The translations under genes were made by a program, and so were the position numbers. Source: Nocardioides lianchengensis (GTDB lineage: Bacteria > Actinomycetota > Actinomycetes > Propionibacteriales > Nocardioidaceae). Taken from it: a stretch of 64,000 nt of DNA. Each line of letters opens with the position of its first letter. The stretch's first letter is position 1. Location: positions 434,001 through 498,000 of the forward strand of contig NZ_FMZM01000001.1 of NCBI RefSeq assembly GCF_900101465.1, given 5' to 3'. Below, in pieces: positions 20,505-29,091 of this stretch. The notes below the pieces were generated by a model. The model had not been told where the DNA came from and ran no database searches. It saw only the letters and a program-made list of their open reading frames with translations.

Positions 20505-20636
20505 CCGTCACTCAATGACCGCTTCTTGCGGTGTGTCGCTCAGCGATCGACGGGTCGCTGAGCGGAGTACGACGTCCGCTGGGCGACCCGTCGATCGCGG
20601 ACGGACACACCGACGAAAGACGACATCGAGTGACGG
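20505..20636. repeat. Long imperfect palindrome (about 60-base arms)
   Basis: The 132 bases between the sigma factor stop and the enoyl-CoA hydratase stop read almost the same on both strands: outer CCGTCACTC / GAGTGACGG, then CGGTGTGTC / GACACACCG, then GCGATCGACGGGTCGC / GCGACCCGTCGATCGC, with AGCGG...CCGCT near the centre (about 20570). It lies between convergent genes, so it may terminate both. Its length and layered arms look more like a MITE or other non-coding mobile unit than a simple terminator. Confidence 0.7.
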
Positions 20637-20650
20637 ATCAGCGGGGTGGG

Positions 20651-21520
20651 TCAGTGGATCCGGGGGAGGTCGGCGGCGCGGCCGGTGAAGGACGCGGGCC
20701 GCTTCTCCAGGAACGCGGCCACGCCCTCCTTGCCGTCGCCGATCGAGGTGTAGTACATCGCCAGCGAGTCGGACAGGTGCGCCTCGAGCGGGTCGGCGGC
20801 GGCGCCGTTGCGGTAGAGCAGCTGCTTGGCCAGGCCGAGGGCGACGGGGGAGCGGCCGACGACGAACGAGCGGGCCAGGTCGAGGGCCGCGGGGAGCAGA
20901 TCGTCGGGCTCGTGGAGCGAGCGGACCAGCCGGCCGGCGTGCGCCTGCTCGGCGGTCAGGATGTCGGCGGAGTAAACCCACTCCAGGGCCTGCTGGATGC
21001 CGACGATGCGCGGCAGGAACCACGACGAGCAGGCCTCGGGCACGATGCCGAGCCGCCCGAACACGAACCCGATCCGGGCCTTGGTCGAGGCCAGCCGGAT
21101 GTCCATGGCCAGGGTCATGGTGGCGCCGATCCCGACCGCCGGACCGTTGATCGCGGCGATCACCGGCTTCGGCAGCGCGTGGATCGCCAGCGTCACCTTG
21201 CCGCCGGTGTCGCGCACGCCCTCGTCGTACGGCGCCGCATCGTACGACGCCCGGAACTCCTCGGGGGTGGGTCGCAGCGACTCGTCGAGCCCGAACACGT
21301 TGCCCTCGGCCGACAGGTCCATCCCCGCGCAGAAGGCCCGGCCGGCGCCGGTGACCACGACCGCGCGCACGTCGTCGGAGCGGGCGTCGGTGAGGAACAC
21401 CTGCTCCAGCTCGCGGGCCATCGTCAGGTCGAAGGCGTTGAGGCTGTCGGGCCGGTCGAGCGTGAGGGTGGCGACGCCGTCGTCGTCCACCGCGAAGGAC
21501 AGGGTCTCGTACGACGTCAT
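20651..21520 (-). CDS. Enoyl-CoA hydratase/isomerase family protein
   Basis: 289-residue crotonase-fold protein. Oxyanion-hole loops are seen as AFCAGMDLSAEG and NGPAVGIGATMTLAMDIR. A Glu in the second active-site region (GRLGIVPEACSS) is present, fitting hydratase or isomerase activity in fatty-acid beta-oxidation. ATG 21520 overlaps the upstream LCP gene stop (ATGA), an odd pairing of lipid and wall genes. Confidence 0.88.
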   Translation of the reverse strand: MTSYETLSFAVDDDGVATLTLDRPDSLNAFDLTMARELEQVFLTDARSDDVRAVVVTGAGRAFCAGMDLSAEGNVFGLDESLRPTPEEFRASYDAAPYDEGVRDTGGKVTLAIHALPKPVIAAINGPAVGIGATMTLAMDIRLASTKARIGFVFGRLGIVPEACSSWFLPRIVGIQQALEWVYSADILTAEQAHAGRLVRSLHEPDDLLPAALDLARSFVVGRSPVALGLAKQLLYRNGAAADPLEAHLSDSLAMYYTSIGDGKEGVAAFLEKRPASFTGRAADLPRIH

Positions 21521-22752
21521 CCGGTCACCGACTTGGGCAGGCCGGTCGGGGTGCACAGACCCTTGTCCATGTCGCCCACCTCGTCCTTGCGCATCGCCGC
21601 GAACATCTGCTCCGAGCGCTCCTCGTCCCAGTGCACGGCGAGGTCGGCGATCGGGACCGTGCAGGTCAGCCCCTTGTCACCGTTGACCCGGGTCATGGCC
21701 AGCGCCCACATGCCGGCGCGGACCGGACCGGTGCCCTCGCCGAAGCCGAAGAAGCCGGGGACGGCGTTGTTGAGCTGCCAGTAGCGGACCGGGTTGACGA
21801 AGGTCCACGGCGAGAGCACCTTCTTGCCGACCGCCGAGACCACCTCGCGCTGGTGCTTGACCCGGGTGATGTCGCCGTACTGCGGGTCGCTGTGGCGCGA
21901 GCGTGCGTAGCCCAGCGCGGTGACGCCGTCGGCCTCCTGGCAGCCCTTCTTGATGTTCAGGTTGGCCAGCTTGTCCTTCATCCGCCGCTCGGGACAGATC
22001 TCGATGCCGCCGACGGCGTCGACGACGCCGGCGAGGCCGCCCATGCCGATCTCGACGTAGTGGTCGACGCGGATGCCGGTGGTCGCCTCGATGGTGCGGG
22101 TCAGCAGTCGCGGCCCGCCGTACGCGTAGGCGGCGTTGATCTTGGAGGTGCCGCGGCCGGGGATGTCGACGATGGAGTCGCGGGGGATCGACATCAGCAG
22201 GTTGGGGCCGGAGCCGGTGTGCAGCAGCATGATCGTGTCGGTGCGCTGGCCCTCGGCGCCGCCGGTGCCGAGCTCCTTGCGCTCCTCCTCGGTGAGGTCG
22301 CCGCGCGAGTCGCTGCCGACGAGCAGGTACGTCGTCCCCGGCTGGTCGTCGGGTCGGCTGCCGCCGCGCGGCTCCCACTCGATCTTGTCGACGCTGGTCC
22401 AGGCGTAGATCGGCACGGCGACCAGGAAGACCACCCAGGCGAGGAAGAGCAGGAAGACGTAGCGCAGCCGGAACCGCGGCCGGCGCAGGCCACGACTGCC
22501 TCCGCCACCCTCGCGCGGGGGCGGGGTCGGGCCGGGGGTCGGGCGCGGCGTCGTCGGCGGGGGTGGCTCGGAGCCCGCCGGTCCCCCCGGCTGGACCCGC
22601 ATCACGCGGGTCTCGTCGGGCCGGGCGTCGCGCGACTGGCGCGGGACGGGACGGGTCGGGTCGGGGGTGCTGCCGGACGAGCCCTGGCCGTAGAGCCAGC
22701 CGAACTCCGGGGTCTCGTCCCCGGAGCCGTCGTTCCGGGGACGGTCTGCCAT
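21517..22752 (-). CDS. LytR-CpsA-Psr (LCP) family wall-polymer ligase
   Basis: 411-residue type II membrane protein. A Pro-rich cytoplasmic region (1-95) is followed by one membrane helix (about 99-117) and an extracellular LCP domain with YLLVGSDSRGD, RTDTIMLLH, SIPRDS and KINAAYAYGG; catalytic Arg/Asp residues of the family are present. LCP enzymes transfer polymers from lipid carriers to peptidoglycan. ATG 22752 shares a symmetric -10 element with the divergent thioesterase; TAGCGT lies seven bases upstream. Confidence 0.9.
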   Translation of the reverse strand: MADRPRNDGSGDETPEFGWLYGQGSSGSTPDPTRPVPRQSRDARPDETRVMRVQPGGPAGSEPPPPTTPRPTPGPTPPPREGGGGSRGLRRPRFRLRYVFLLFLAWVVFLVAVPIYAWTSVDKIEWEPRGGSRPDDQPGTTYLLVGSDSRGDLTEEERKELGTGGAEGQRTDTIMLLHTGSGPNLLMSIPRDSIVDIPGRGTSKINAAYAYGGPRLLTRTIEATTGIRVDHYVEIGMGGLAGVVDAVGGIEICPERRMKDKLANLNIKKGCQEADGVTALGYARSRHSDPQYGDITRVKHQREVVSAVGKKVLSPWTFVNPVRYWQLNNAVPGFFGFGEGTGPVRAGMWALAMTRVNGDKGLTCTVPIADLAVHWDEERSEQMFAAMRKDEVGDMDKGLCTPTGLPKSVTG

Positions 22753-22759
22753 GGCGCTG

Positions 22760-22769
22760 ACGCTACCGT
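22760..22769. promoter_or_regulatory. Shared symmetric -10 element for two divergent leaderless genes
   Basis: The 10-mer ACGCTACCGT contains TACCGT on the plus strand (22764-22769, six bases before ATG 22776) and TAGCGT on the minus strand (22765-22760, seven bases before ATG 22752). The two hexamers overlap by TA. Only 23 bases separate the two start codons, so there is no room for separate promoters. Confidence 0.65.
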
Positions 22770-22775
22770 GCGGTC

Positions 22776-23285
22776 ATGAGCTCGGAGCCGTACGGCAGGC
22801 CACCCTCCTTCGCCCGCGTGTCGCTCGCCGTGATCACCTCCGGGCGCGAGGCGAACCTGCTCGGCAACATCCACGGCGGCGAGATCGTGAAGCTGGCCGA
22901 CTCCACCGCGGGTGCCGTCGCGCAGCGGCACAGCGGGGGACCGGCGGTCACCGCGGCGCTCGACGAGATGGCCTTCCTGGCCCCGGTCCACGTCGGCGAC
23001 ATCGTGCACACCTTCGCCCAGGTCAACTGGGCCGGTCGCTCGTCGATGGAGGTGGGCGTCCGGGTCGAGGCCCAGCCGTGGAACGACCCGTCCACGGCGC
23101 TGCTGCACGTCGCGTCGGCGTACTTCGTCTTCGTGGCCATCGACGCCGACGGGCGGGCGCGCGACGTCCCGCCGCTGCTCCCCGAGACCCCCGACGAGGT
23201 ACGACGGATGCGCGAGGCCGAGATCCGTCGCGCCCACCGGCTGGCCAAGCGCCAGGAGATCGAGTCCGGGCGAGCGGGTACCTGA
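22776..23285 (+). CDS. Acyl-CoA thioesterase (hotdog fold)
   Basis: 169-residue hotdog-fold thioesterase of the BFIT/cytosolic acyl-CoA hydrolase type. The signature NIHGGEIVKLADSTAGAVAQRHSGGPAVTAALDEMAFLAPVHVGDIV contains the catalytic Asn/His-Gly and Asp elements. It hydrolyses acyl-CoA to free acid and CoA; chain length is unknown. Leaderless layout (TACCGT six bases upstream). The acetyltransferase follows after five bases. Confidence 0.88.
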   Translation: MSSEPYGRPPSFARVSLAVITSGREANLLGNIHGGEIVKLADSTAGAVAQRHSGGPAVTAALDEMAFLAPVHVGDIVHTFAQVNWAGRSSMEVGVRVEAQPWNDPSTALLHVASAYFVFVAIDADGRARDVPPLLPETPDEVRRMREAEIRRAHRLAKRQEIESGRAGT

Positions 23286-23290
23286 GCCGC

Positions 23291-23872
23291 GTGACGAACT
23301 GGCGGCACGTGCGGACCGAACGGCTCTGGCTCGACGTGGCGACGGTGGCGGACGTCCCCGACCTGCACGAGATCCACGCGGACCCCCAGTCCTGGGAGCA
23401 CTTCCCGGCGGGGCGGCACGCGGACCGGCTGATGTCGGAGCAGATGGTCGTCAACGGCGACCGGCAGTGGGCGACGAACGGCCTGGGCTACTGGTCGGTG
23501 CGCGACGCCGACGGCGGGCACGTGGTGGGCCGGGGCGGCTGCGCCGTACCGGACGGGTCGCCGTGGTGGAACCTCTACTACCGCTTCGGGGCGTCGGTGC
23601 ACCGGCGCGGCTACGCCACCGAGATGGCGCAGGCGGCGATCGAGGCCGCCCACGATATCGGCCCCGAGCGGGCCGTGCTGGCCTACCTCCTCGAGCACAA
23701 CGAAGCCTCCCGTCGTACGGCGGAGCGCCTCGGGCTGAGGCTGGTCTGGCGCGGTCACGACGTCGGCAACCCGGACCGCGATGCGATCCGCCTGGTGTAC
23801 GTCGACCGCGAGCCCGACACCGACCTGATGGACGCGATCTCGCGTCATTGCGAGCCGCCCGGCGCGTCGTGA
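23291..23872 (+). CDS. GNAT-family N-acetyltransferase
   Basis: 193-residue GNAT protein of the RimJ/RimL-like (Acetyltransf_3) type: N-terminal RTERLWLDVATVADVPDLHEIHADP, acetyl-CoA binding region YRFGASVHRRGYATEMAQAAIEAA (motif A, RRGYAT) and the NEASRRTAERLGLRLVWRG end. It could acetylate a ribosomal N terminus or a small amine. GTG start, five bases after the thioesterase stop, so probably one transcript. Confidence 0.85.
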   Translation: MTNWRHVRTERLWLDVATVADVPDLHEIHADPQSWEHFPAGRHADRLMSEQMVVNGDRQWATNGLGYWSVRDADGGHVVGRGGCAVPDGSPWWNLYYRFGASVHRRGYATEMAQAAIEAAHDIGPERAVLAYLLEHNEASRRTAERLGLRLVWRGHDVGNPDRDAIRLVYVDREPDTDLMDAISRHCEPPGAS

Positions 23873-23968
23873 CGCGATGTGACCGGTGTGGCTGGTGATA
23901 CTGACGGGGCAGCACTGACCTTCCCCTTCAGTACTCACCAGCAGTACGCAGCACAGAGAGGCATCTCG

Positions 23969-25468
23969 ATGCCTACCCCACCCGTTTCTTCCCCCGGGTC
24001 GGACCACGACGGAGCCGCGCGCGGCCCGGCGCGTGTCTCGGTCGCCGAGCGCGCCGCCCGCGTGCGGTTCCGCCGCGCCCTGTCCCTGATGGCGATGACC
24101 CTCGTCGCGCCCGGCTCGGCCCAGCTCGCGGCGGGCAACCGGAAGGTCGGTCGGATCGCCATCGGCATCTGGCTGGCCCTCCTGGTGACCGGCCTGATCA
24201 CCGCGGTCGCGCTGCTGATCCATCCCACCAGCGCGGTCTCGCTGGCGACCAAGCCGAGCCTGCTGCTCCTGCTGCGCCTCGGCCTGATGGTCGGCGCCGT
24301 GGGGTGGGCCTACCTCTTCGTCGACGCCTGGCGGATCGGCCAGCCGCTGACCCTCGGCCTCGGCCACCGCCGCGCCGTGGTCGGCGTCAACGGCCTGCTG
24401 TGCTTCACCGTCGCCGGCGTGATGCTCTTCGGCGCCCACGTGGTCGCCGTTCAGCGCGACTTCATCCTGGCCACCTTCAGCGACGGCGCCGCGAGCGACG
24501 CCAGTCACGGCCGCTACAACGTGCTGCTGCTCGGCGGAGACTCCGGCGACGACCGCTGGGGCCTGCGCCCAGACTCGATGACCGTCGCCTCGATCGACGC
24601 CGAGACCGGCAAGACCGTGCTGATCGGCCTGCCGCGCAACATGGCGAACTTCCCGTTCAAGAAGGGGAGCGTCATGCACGAGCAGTTCCCCGACGGCTTC
24701 GACTGCGACGGCTGCTACCTCAACGGCGTCTCCACCTGGGCCGGCGACAACACCGAGCTCTTCCCGGACTCCGACAACCCGGGCGTCGACGCGACGATCA
24801 TGGCCATCGAGGGCATCACCGGGCTGGACATCAGCTACTGGGCGATGGTCAACCTGCGCGGCTTCAAGGACCTGGTCGACGCCGTCGGCGGCGTGAAGCT
24901 CAACGTCCGCTCGCCGATCCCGGTCGGCGGCCTCGGCAGCGACGTCACCGGCTACATCGAGCCCGGCAACCGCAAGCTGAACGGCCACGAGACCCTCTGG
25001 TACGCCCGGGCCCGCGAGGGCTCCGACGACTACTCGCGGATGGCGCGCCAGAAGTGCGTGATGAACGCGATGCTCGGACAGGTCAGCCCGCAGGTCGCCG
25101 TACGCAACTTCGAGAAGATCGCGAAGGCCTCCTCGGCGATGATCTCGACCGACCTGCCGGCCTCCGAGATCGACACCTTCGCCTCGCTGGCGCTGAAGGC
25201 CAAGAGCCAGAAGATGGCCACGCTGTCGCTGGTCCCGCCCCTGGTCAACACCGCCCACCCGGAGATCAAGAAGATCCGGGCCAAGGTGCGCCAGGCGATC
25301 GACCGCTCCGAGGGCGACGCCCCGAAGAAGAAGCCGACCGAGACGGCAAAGGCCGACGTCCCGGCGAAGAACGCCGACGCCCCGACCACCGTGACCGGTG
25401 GCTCGGTCGGCTCCCTGAAGCAGGGCTACGCCGCCAACCAGGCCGAGGACCTCGCCTCCGCCTGCTGA
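23969..25468 (+). CDS. LytR-CpsA-Psr (LCP) family protein with several membrane helices
   Basis: 499 residues. Unlike the other LCP protein here, it has three to four hydrophobic segments in residues 35-165 before the LCP domain (LLLGGDSGDDRWGLRPDSMTVASID, LIGLPRNMANFPF, then DYSRMARQKCVMNAML). The C terminus is a Lys/Thr/Ala-rich tail. It is probably a second wall-polymer ligase. ATG 23969 follows GAGAGG; a GATACT -10-like element near 23896 would give a leader of about 65 bases. Five residues after MPTPP the sequence is Ser/Pro-rich. Confidence 0.85.
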   Translation: MPTPPVSSPGSDHDGAARGPARVSVAERAARVRFRRALSLMAMTLVAPGSAQLAAGNRKVGRIAIGIWLALLVTGLITAVALLIHPTSAVSLATKPSLLLLLRLGLMVGAVGWAYLFVDAWRIGQPLTLGLGHRRAVVGVNGLLCFTVAGVMLFGAHVVAVQRDFILATFSDGAASDASHGRYNVLLLGGDSGDDRWGLRPDSMTVASIDAETGKTVLIGLPRNMANFPFKKGSVMHEQFPDGFDCDGCYLNGVSTWAGDNTELFPDSDNPGVDATIMAIEGITGLDISYWAMVNLRGFKDLVDAVGGVKLNVRSPIPVGGLGSDVTGYIEPGNRKLNGHETLWYARAREGSDDYSRMARQKCVMNAMLGQVSPQVAVRNFEKIAKASSAMISTDLPASEIDTFASLALKAKSQKMATLSLVPPLVNTAHPEIKKIRAKVRQAIDRSEGDAPKKKPTETAKADVPAKNADAPTTVTGGSVGSLKQGYAANQAEDLASAC

Positions 25469-25479
25469 CCCGCCCCGTC

Positions 25480-25740
25480 GGTGGTTGAGGTGCGAGCGAA
25501 GCGAGCCTCGAAACCCGTCTTGCCGTCAGACGGCCTGGATCGAGGTCGGGGGTGTCGCACCTCAACCAGCGTGGGTCGGCGTCGGAGCAATGGCATTTCC
25601 TTCTGCTGACGGCACCCCGCCGGTGGTTGAGGTGCGAGCGAAGCGAGCCTCGAAACCCGTCTTGCCGTCAGACGGCCTCGATCGAGGTCGGGGGTGTCGC
25701 ACCTCAACCAGCGTGCGTCGGCGTCGTGGCAATGCCGTTG
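25480..25740. repeat. Tandem pair of palindromic repeat elements (142-base period)
   Basis: Two copies start at 25480 and 25622. Each contains an 87-base core bounded by perfect 14-base inverted ends TGGTTGAGGTGCGA and TCGCACCTCAACCA (25482-25568 and 25624-25710), with an internal small palindrome CCGTCAGACGG. The cores differ by about one base. The pair fills the spacer between the LCP gene and smpB, which holds no other gene. Confidence 0.85.
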
Positions 25741-25762
25741 CGCTCTCTGGGAGAATGGGGGC

Positions 25763-26242
25763 ATGGCGAAGGAGCAGGGGCAGAAGATGGTCGCGCAGAA
25801 CAAGAAGGCGCGACACGAGTACGCCATCGAGGACACCTTCGAGGCCGGGCTGGTGCTCCAGGGCACCGAGGTGAAGTCGCTGCGGATGGGTCGGGCGTCG
25901 CTCGTCGACGGGTTCGTCGACATCGACCACGGCGAGGCCTGGCTGCACGCCGTGCACATCCCGGAGTACTCCCAGGGCACCTGGACCAACCACGCCGCTC
26001 GCCGCAAGCGCAAGCTGCTGCTCAACCGGGTCGAGATCGACAAGATCGAGCGCCGGGTCAACGAGAAGGGGCTCACCGTCGTCCCGCTGTCGCTCTACTT
26101 CAAGGACGGCCGGGCCAAGGTCGAGATCGCGCTCGCCAAGGGCAAGAAGTCGTGGGACAAGCGCCAGTCGATCGCCGAGCGCACGGCCAACCGCGAGAAG
26201 GAGCAGGCCCTGGGTCGGCACCTGAAGGGCATGCGTGACTGA
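25763..26242 (+). CDS. smpB: SsrA-binding protein SmpB
   Basis: 159-residue tmRNA-binding protein of trans-translation, needed to bring tmRNA to stalled ribosomes. Family blocks are complete: [73 protein letters not shown], and the basic C-terminal tail [24 protein letters not shown] six bases before ATG suggests a leaderless message starting just after the repeat block. The RNA partner ssrA lies 2.4 kb downstream. The amidohydrolase start overlaps its end. Confidence 0.97.
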   Translation: MAKEQGQKMVAQNKKARHEYAIEDTFEAGLVLQGTEVKSLRMGRASLVDGFVDIDHGEAWLHAVHIPEYSQGTWTNHAARRKRKLLLNRVEIDKIERRVNEKGLTVVPLSLYFKDGRAKVEIALAKGKKSWDKRQSIAERTANREKEQALGRHLKGMRD

Positions 26243-27095
26243 CGTCCCCGCGGTCCGCTCGTTCTGGGAGGGCCTCGGGCTGCCCGGCCTGTTCGACGTG
26301 CACGTGCACTTCCTGCCGCCGAACATCCAGAGGGCCGTGTACGCCGTCTTCGACGCGGCCGGTCCCAAGATCGGCCGCGACTGGCCGATCCGCTACCGCC
26401 AGTCGCACGCGGAGCGGGTCGAGCTGCTGCGCGAGTTCGGCGTACGACGGTTCCCGACGCTGCCCTACGCGCACAAGCCGGGCGTCGCGTCGTACCTCAA
26501 CGGGTGGGCGCGCGACTTCTCCCGCGACGTGCCGGAGTCGCTGTGGTCGGCGACCTTCTACCCCGAGCCCGAGGCGGCGTCGTACGTCGGCGACCTGGTC
26601 GCGGACGGCGTCGACGTCTTCAAGGTGCACCTGCAGGTGGGGGAGTTCCACCTCGACGACCCGCTGCTGGACGAGGTCTGGGGCACGCTCGAGGACAGCG
26701 GGACGCCGATCGTGGTGCACGCGGGGTCCGGCCCGGTCGCCAACGACTTCACCGGACCGGCGTCGACCGCCCGGCTGCTCGGCCGGTTCCCGCGGCTGAC
26801 CCTGGTGATGGCCCACATGGGTGCCCCCGAGTGCGCGGAGTTCCTGGCCCTCGCCGAGACCCACGAGCGGGTCCACCTCGACACCACGATGGTGTTCACC
26901 GACTTCTTCCCGCCGTACCCCGCCGAGCTGGTGCCGCGGCTGCTCGACCTCCAGGACCGGGTGCTGCTCGGCAGCGACTTCCCGACCATCCCCTACCCCT
27001 ACGCGCACCAGCTGGAGGGCCTGGCCCGCCTCGACCTCGGCGACGACTGGCTGCGCGCCGTCTGCTGGGAGAACGGAACCCGGCTGTTTGCCTGA
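26235..27095 (+). CDS. Amidohydrolase family 2 protein
   Basis: 286-residue metal-dependent TIM-barrel hydrolase: N-terminal metal motif FDVHVHF, Lys-containing strand [28 protein letters not shown] and C-terminal [10 protein letters not shown]. Substrate unknown; related proteins include ACMSD-like decarboxylases and predicted TIM-barrel hydrolases. GTG start overlaps the smpB stop by eight bases, so it is translated from the smpB message. It is distinct from the amidohydrolase at 1308. Confidence 0.8.
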   Translation: MTDVPAVRSFWEGLGLPGLFDVHVHFLPPNIQRAVYAVFDAAGPKIGRDWPIRYRQSHAERVELLREFGVRRFPTLPYAHKPGVASYLNGWARDFSRDVPESLWSATFYPEPEAASYVGDLVADGVDVFKVHLQVGEFHLDDPLLDEVWGTLEDSGTPIVVHAGSGPVANDFTGPASTARLLGRFPRLTLVMAHMGAPECAEFLALAETHERVHLDTTMVFTDFFPPYPAELVPRLLDLQDRVLLGSDFPTIPYPYAHQLEGLARLDLGDDWLRAVCWENGTRLFA

Positions 27096-27120
27096 GAGGG
27101 GCGGGTGGAACGGTTCTCCC

Positions 27121-27999
27121 GTGCCCGCGACCCGCCGACCCCTGTCCCGCGCGCTGGGCGTGCTGGTCGCCCTGGTCCTGCTGCTGACCGCGTGCACCGG
27201 GGACGACGGGGACGGCGACCCGGGGGAGCGCCCCGACGCGGCGCCGAGCGGCCCGACCACGGCGCAGTACGACGAGGCGCAGACCCTCTTCCACGACCTC
27301 GCCGGCGTGCTCGACGAGACCAACACGAGGGCCGTGGCCTACCAGGCGCGGGTCCGCACCGCCTGGGAGAACGACCCTGACGGGTTCCGGAAGCGGCCGA
27401 AGGTCGTCCGAGCCGTCAAGCAGCAGGCCGCGGTCGCTGCCCGGCGCGACGCCGCGCTCGCCGCGCTGGCCGAGCAGCCGGCGGTCGTCGGCGACGAGGA
27501 GCTCGGTACGGCGTACCGCGCGTTCGTCGAGGGGTACGCCGCCGTCTCCGCCTACCAGGACGGCTTCAACGGCTCCTACCCCGTGTTCCTCGCCGCCGGC
27601 GACGCCTGCCAGAGCCTGGTGGGGGTCCAGCCGCCCGCGGGGGCGTCGTACTCCGAGACGGGCGCCGCCTGGCTGGAGGCGCACGAGGAGGCGGCCGCCC
27701 CCTGCCTGCGGCTGAGCGCGAAGCTGAAGTCCTCGACCAACACCGACGTGGCCCGGCTGCCGCGGCTCTACCGCCGCCTCGTGGCCGACCGCAACGCCGC
27801 CATCGAGCGGCTCCGCGACGGTGACACCGACCTGGCGGGCGCGATGAAGGCCCTGGGCCGCGTCGATCGTGCCTTCACCCGTGACTACGCGCGGGCCACC
27901 CGGTTCGACGCGCGGATCGCGACGCTGGTCCCGGACGACCTCTACCAGGCCGTCGACGTGGTCTTCGGGGAACGGGTCGGCGGGAGCGGGTCGTCATGA
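27121..27999 (+). CDS. Lipoprotein of unknown function
   Basis: 292-residue exported lipoprotein. The signal peptide ends in a lipobox LLLTAC, followed by an acidic Gly/Asp linker. The mature part is mostly helical and Ala-rich with regular Asp/Arg, and two cysteines (DACQS, APCLR) that may pair. No recognised domain. GTG start 26 bases after the amidohydrolase stop. Its end overlaps the next membrane gene by four bases (ATGA), so the two probably act together. Confidence 0.7.
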   Translation: MPATRRPLSRALGVLVALVLLLTACTGDDGDGDPGERPDAAPSGPTTAQYDEAQTLFHDLAGVLDETNTRAVAYQARVRTAWENDPDGFRKRPKVVRAVKQQAAVAARRDAALAALAEQPAVVGDEELGTAYRAFVEGYAAVSAYQDGFNGSYPVFLAAGDACQSLVGVQPPAGASYSETGAAWLEAHEEAAAPCLRLSAKLKSSTNTDVARLPRLYRRLVADRNAAIERLRDGDTDLAGAMKALGRVDRAFTRDYARATRFDARIATLVPDDLYQAVDVVFGERVGGSGSS

Positions 28000-28511
28000 T
28001 GAGGACCGTCTTCCTGCTCGTGGCGGTGCTGGTGCCGCTCGTGACGGCCGCGGTGGTCGTCCTCGTCGTCGTGCTGGTCGCCACCCGCTCCCGTGCGCGA
28101 CCGGCGCCGCCCCTCGTGGCCCCCGGTCCGGGCGGCGCCCCCGTGCTGGCCCCCAGCACCTGGCAGGCCGAGCTCGTGGGCGACGGCGTCCTGGGGAGCG
28201 TGGGCAGCCCGCTCGCGTCGACGTACGGCGTGCTGGTGCTCGACGGCGGCCGCCTCTCGTTCACCCGGACGGGACAGGCCGAGCCGGACTGGGTCGTCGA
28301 CTGCCGCGAGGTCGGGGTGCGCCGCCAGGGGATCGGACCGTTCACGGTGGCCGCCGTACGCCTCTTCGGACCGATGGGGGAGGTCCCGCTCAACGTCAGT
28401 CAGGAGCACATCAACCGCTTCTCGACGAACTCGCTGAAGGACTTCCGTCAGAGCGGGTACGCCGACCAGCTGGTCGCGGCGCTGCACGCCCACGGGGCCC
28501 GGCCGGTCTGA
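27996..28511 (+). CDS. Single-pass membrane protein of unknown function
   Basis: 171 residues: one N-terminal membrane helix (about 4-30, Val/Leu-rich), a Pro-rich linker, then a compact beta-rich domain (LVLDGGRLSFTRTG, WVVDCREVGVRRQGIGPFTVAAVRLFGP). Orientation suggests the soluble part may be cytoplasmic or extracellular. Family not recognised. Four-base overlap with the lipoprotein gene. It is the last gene of the smpB operon, ending 91 bases before ssrA. Confidence 0.65.
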   Translation: MMRTVFLLVAVLVPLVTAAVVVLVVVLVATRSRARPAPPLVAPGPGGAPVLAPSTWQAELVGDGVLGSVGSPLASTYGVLVLDGGRLSFTRTGQAEPDWVVDCREVGVRRQGIGPFTVAAVRLFGPMGEVPLNVSQEHINRFSTNSLKDFRQSGYADQLVAALHAHGARPV

Positions 28512-28557
28512 GCGCGCCCTCGCGGGAATCCGGCGTGCCCCGGCGTCGTTGACCCCG

Positions 28558-28563
28558 TAGACT
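28558..28563 (+). promoter_or_regulatory. Probable -10 element for ssrA
   Basis: TAGACT lies 40 bases upstream of the mature 5' end of the tmRNA, within GTAGACTGCAC. A TTGACC at 28549 is too close to serve as its -35. The precursor leader would be removed by RNase P. Confidence 0.5.
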
Positions 28564-28602
28564 GCACGATGCGGCTCGCGCCGTGTGCAGGACAACTCAA
28601 GA

Positions 28603-28973
28603 GGGGCTGATCGGTTTCGACTTGGGACGTTAGTTCCAGGGGAAGCGGGTCGAGAAGCCAGCGTCATCTCGTAAACGTTCGCTGGAAACCTATAACTGCC
28701 AACACCAATCGCAGTTCCTTCGCTCTCGCTGCCTGAGCAGTGATCGAAGCGTCAGTCCGGGCACCCGTCTCCGTCCCGGATCCTGGCGTCATCTAGGAGA
28801 CTTGCCGGCCACTCCCTGTCAGGAGGGGTGACCGGGACTTTTTCCTGACTGGGCCTGTCGGCGACGTGTCTGTGCGAGCGCCGGGGCCGAGAAAAGCGAC
28901 ATCACCGACTGCACCCGGAGAAGACCTGGATCGACGCTCGAGGACCGGGGTTCGATTCCCCGCAGCTCCACCA
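28603..28973 (+). ncRNA. ssrA: Transfer-messenger RNA (tmRNA)
   Basis: 371-base tmRNA that rescues stalled ribosomes. The 5' end GGGGCTGATC...TTTCGAC pairs with CAGCTCC at 28963-28969, completing the tRNA-Ala-like acceptor stem, and GGTTCGATTCCCC gives the T arm; CCA is encoded at the end (28971-28973). The tag reading frame runs from resume codon GCC 28698 to TGA 28734-28736 and encodes ANTNRSSFALAA, with the AA end recognised by ClpXP-type proteases. Partner smpB is 2.4 kb upstream. A hairpin terminator follows. Confidence 0.96.
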
Positions 28974-29023
28974 CCATGATCGGTCCCGATGGGTCGCCCC
29001 ATCGAGAGCCAGCCCTCTTGGAC

Positions 29024-29057
29024 GAGAGCCGTTCCGACCTCGGTCGGAGCGGCTCTC
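29024..29057. terminator. Terminator between ssrA and the GyrB-like gene
   Basis: 16-base arms GAGAGCCGTTCCGACC (29024-29039) and GGTCGGAGCGGCTCTC (29042-29057) with one mismatch (a G-T pair in RNA) and a two-base centre. It lies between convergent ssrA and the minus-strand gene ending at 29092. A smaller hairpin CGATGGG/CCCATCG is at 28987-29004. Confidence 0.65.
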
Positions 29058-29091
29058 GGTCACTCTGCGCCCTCGCACGGCCGGTCCTGCC

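Noticed and set aside
25480..25740. CRISPR-like array
   Set aside because: Only two long copies with palindromic ends and no short regular repeat-spacer pattern; no cas genes.
28930..28973. Possible tRNA gene (GGTTCGATTCCCC and CCA end)
   Set aside because: It is the tRNA-like 3' end of tmRNA; no separate anticodon arm exists.
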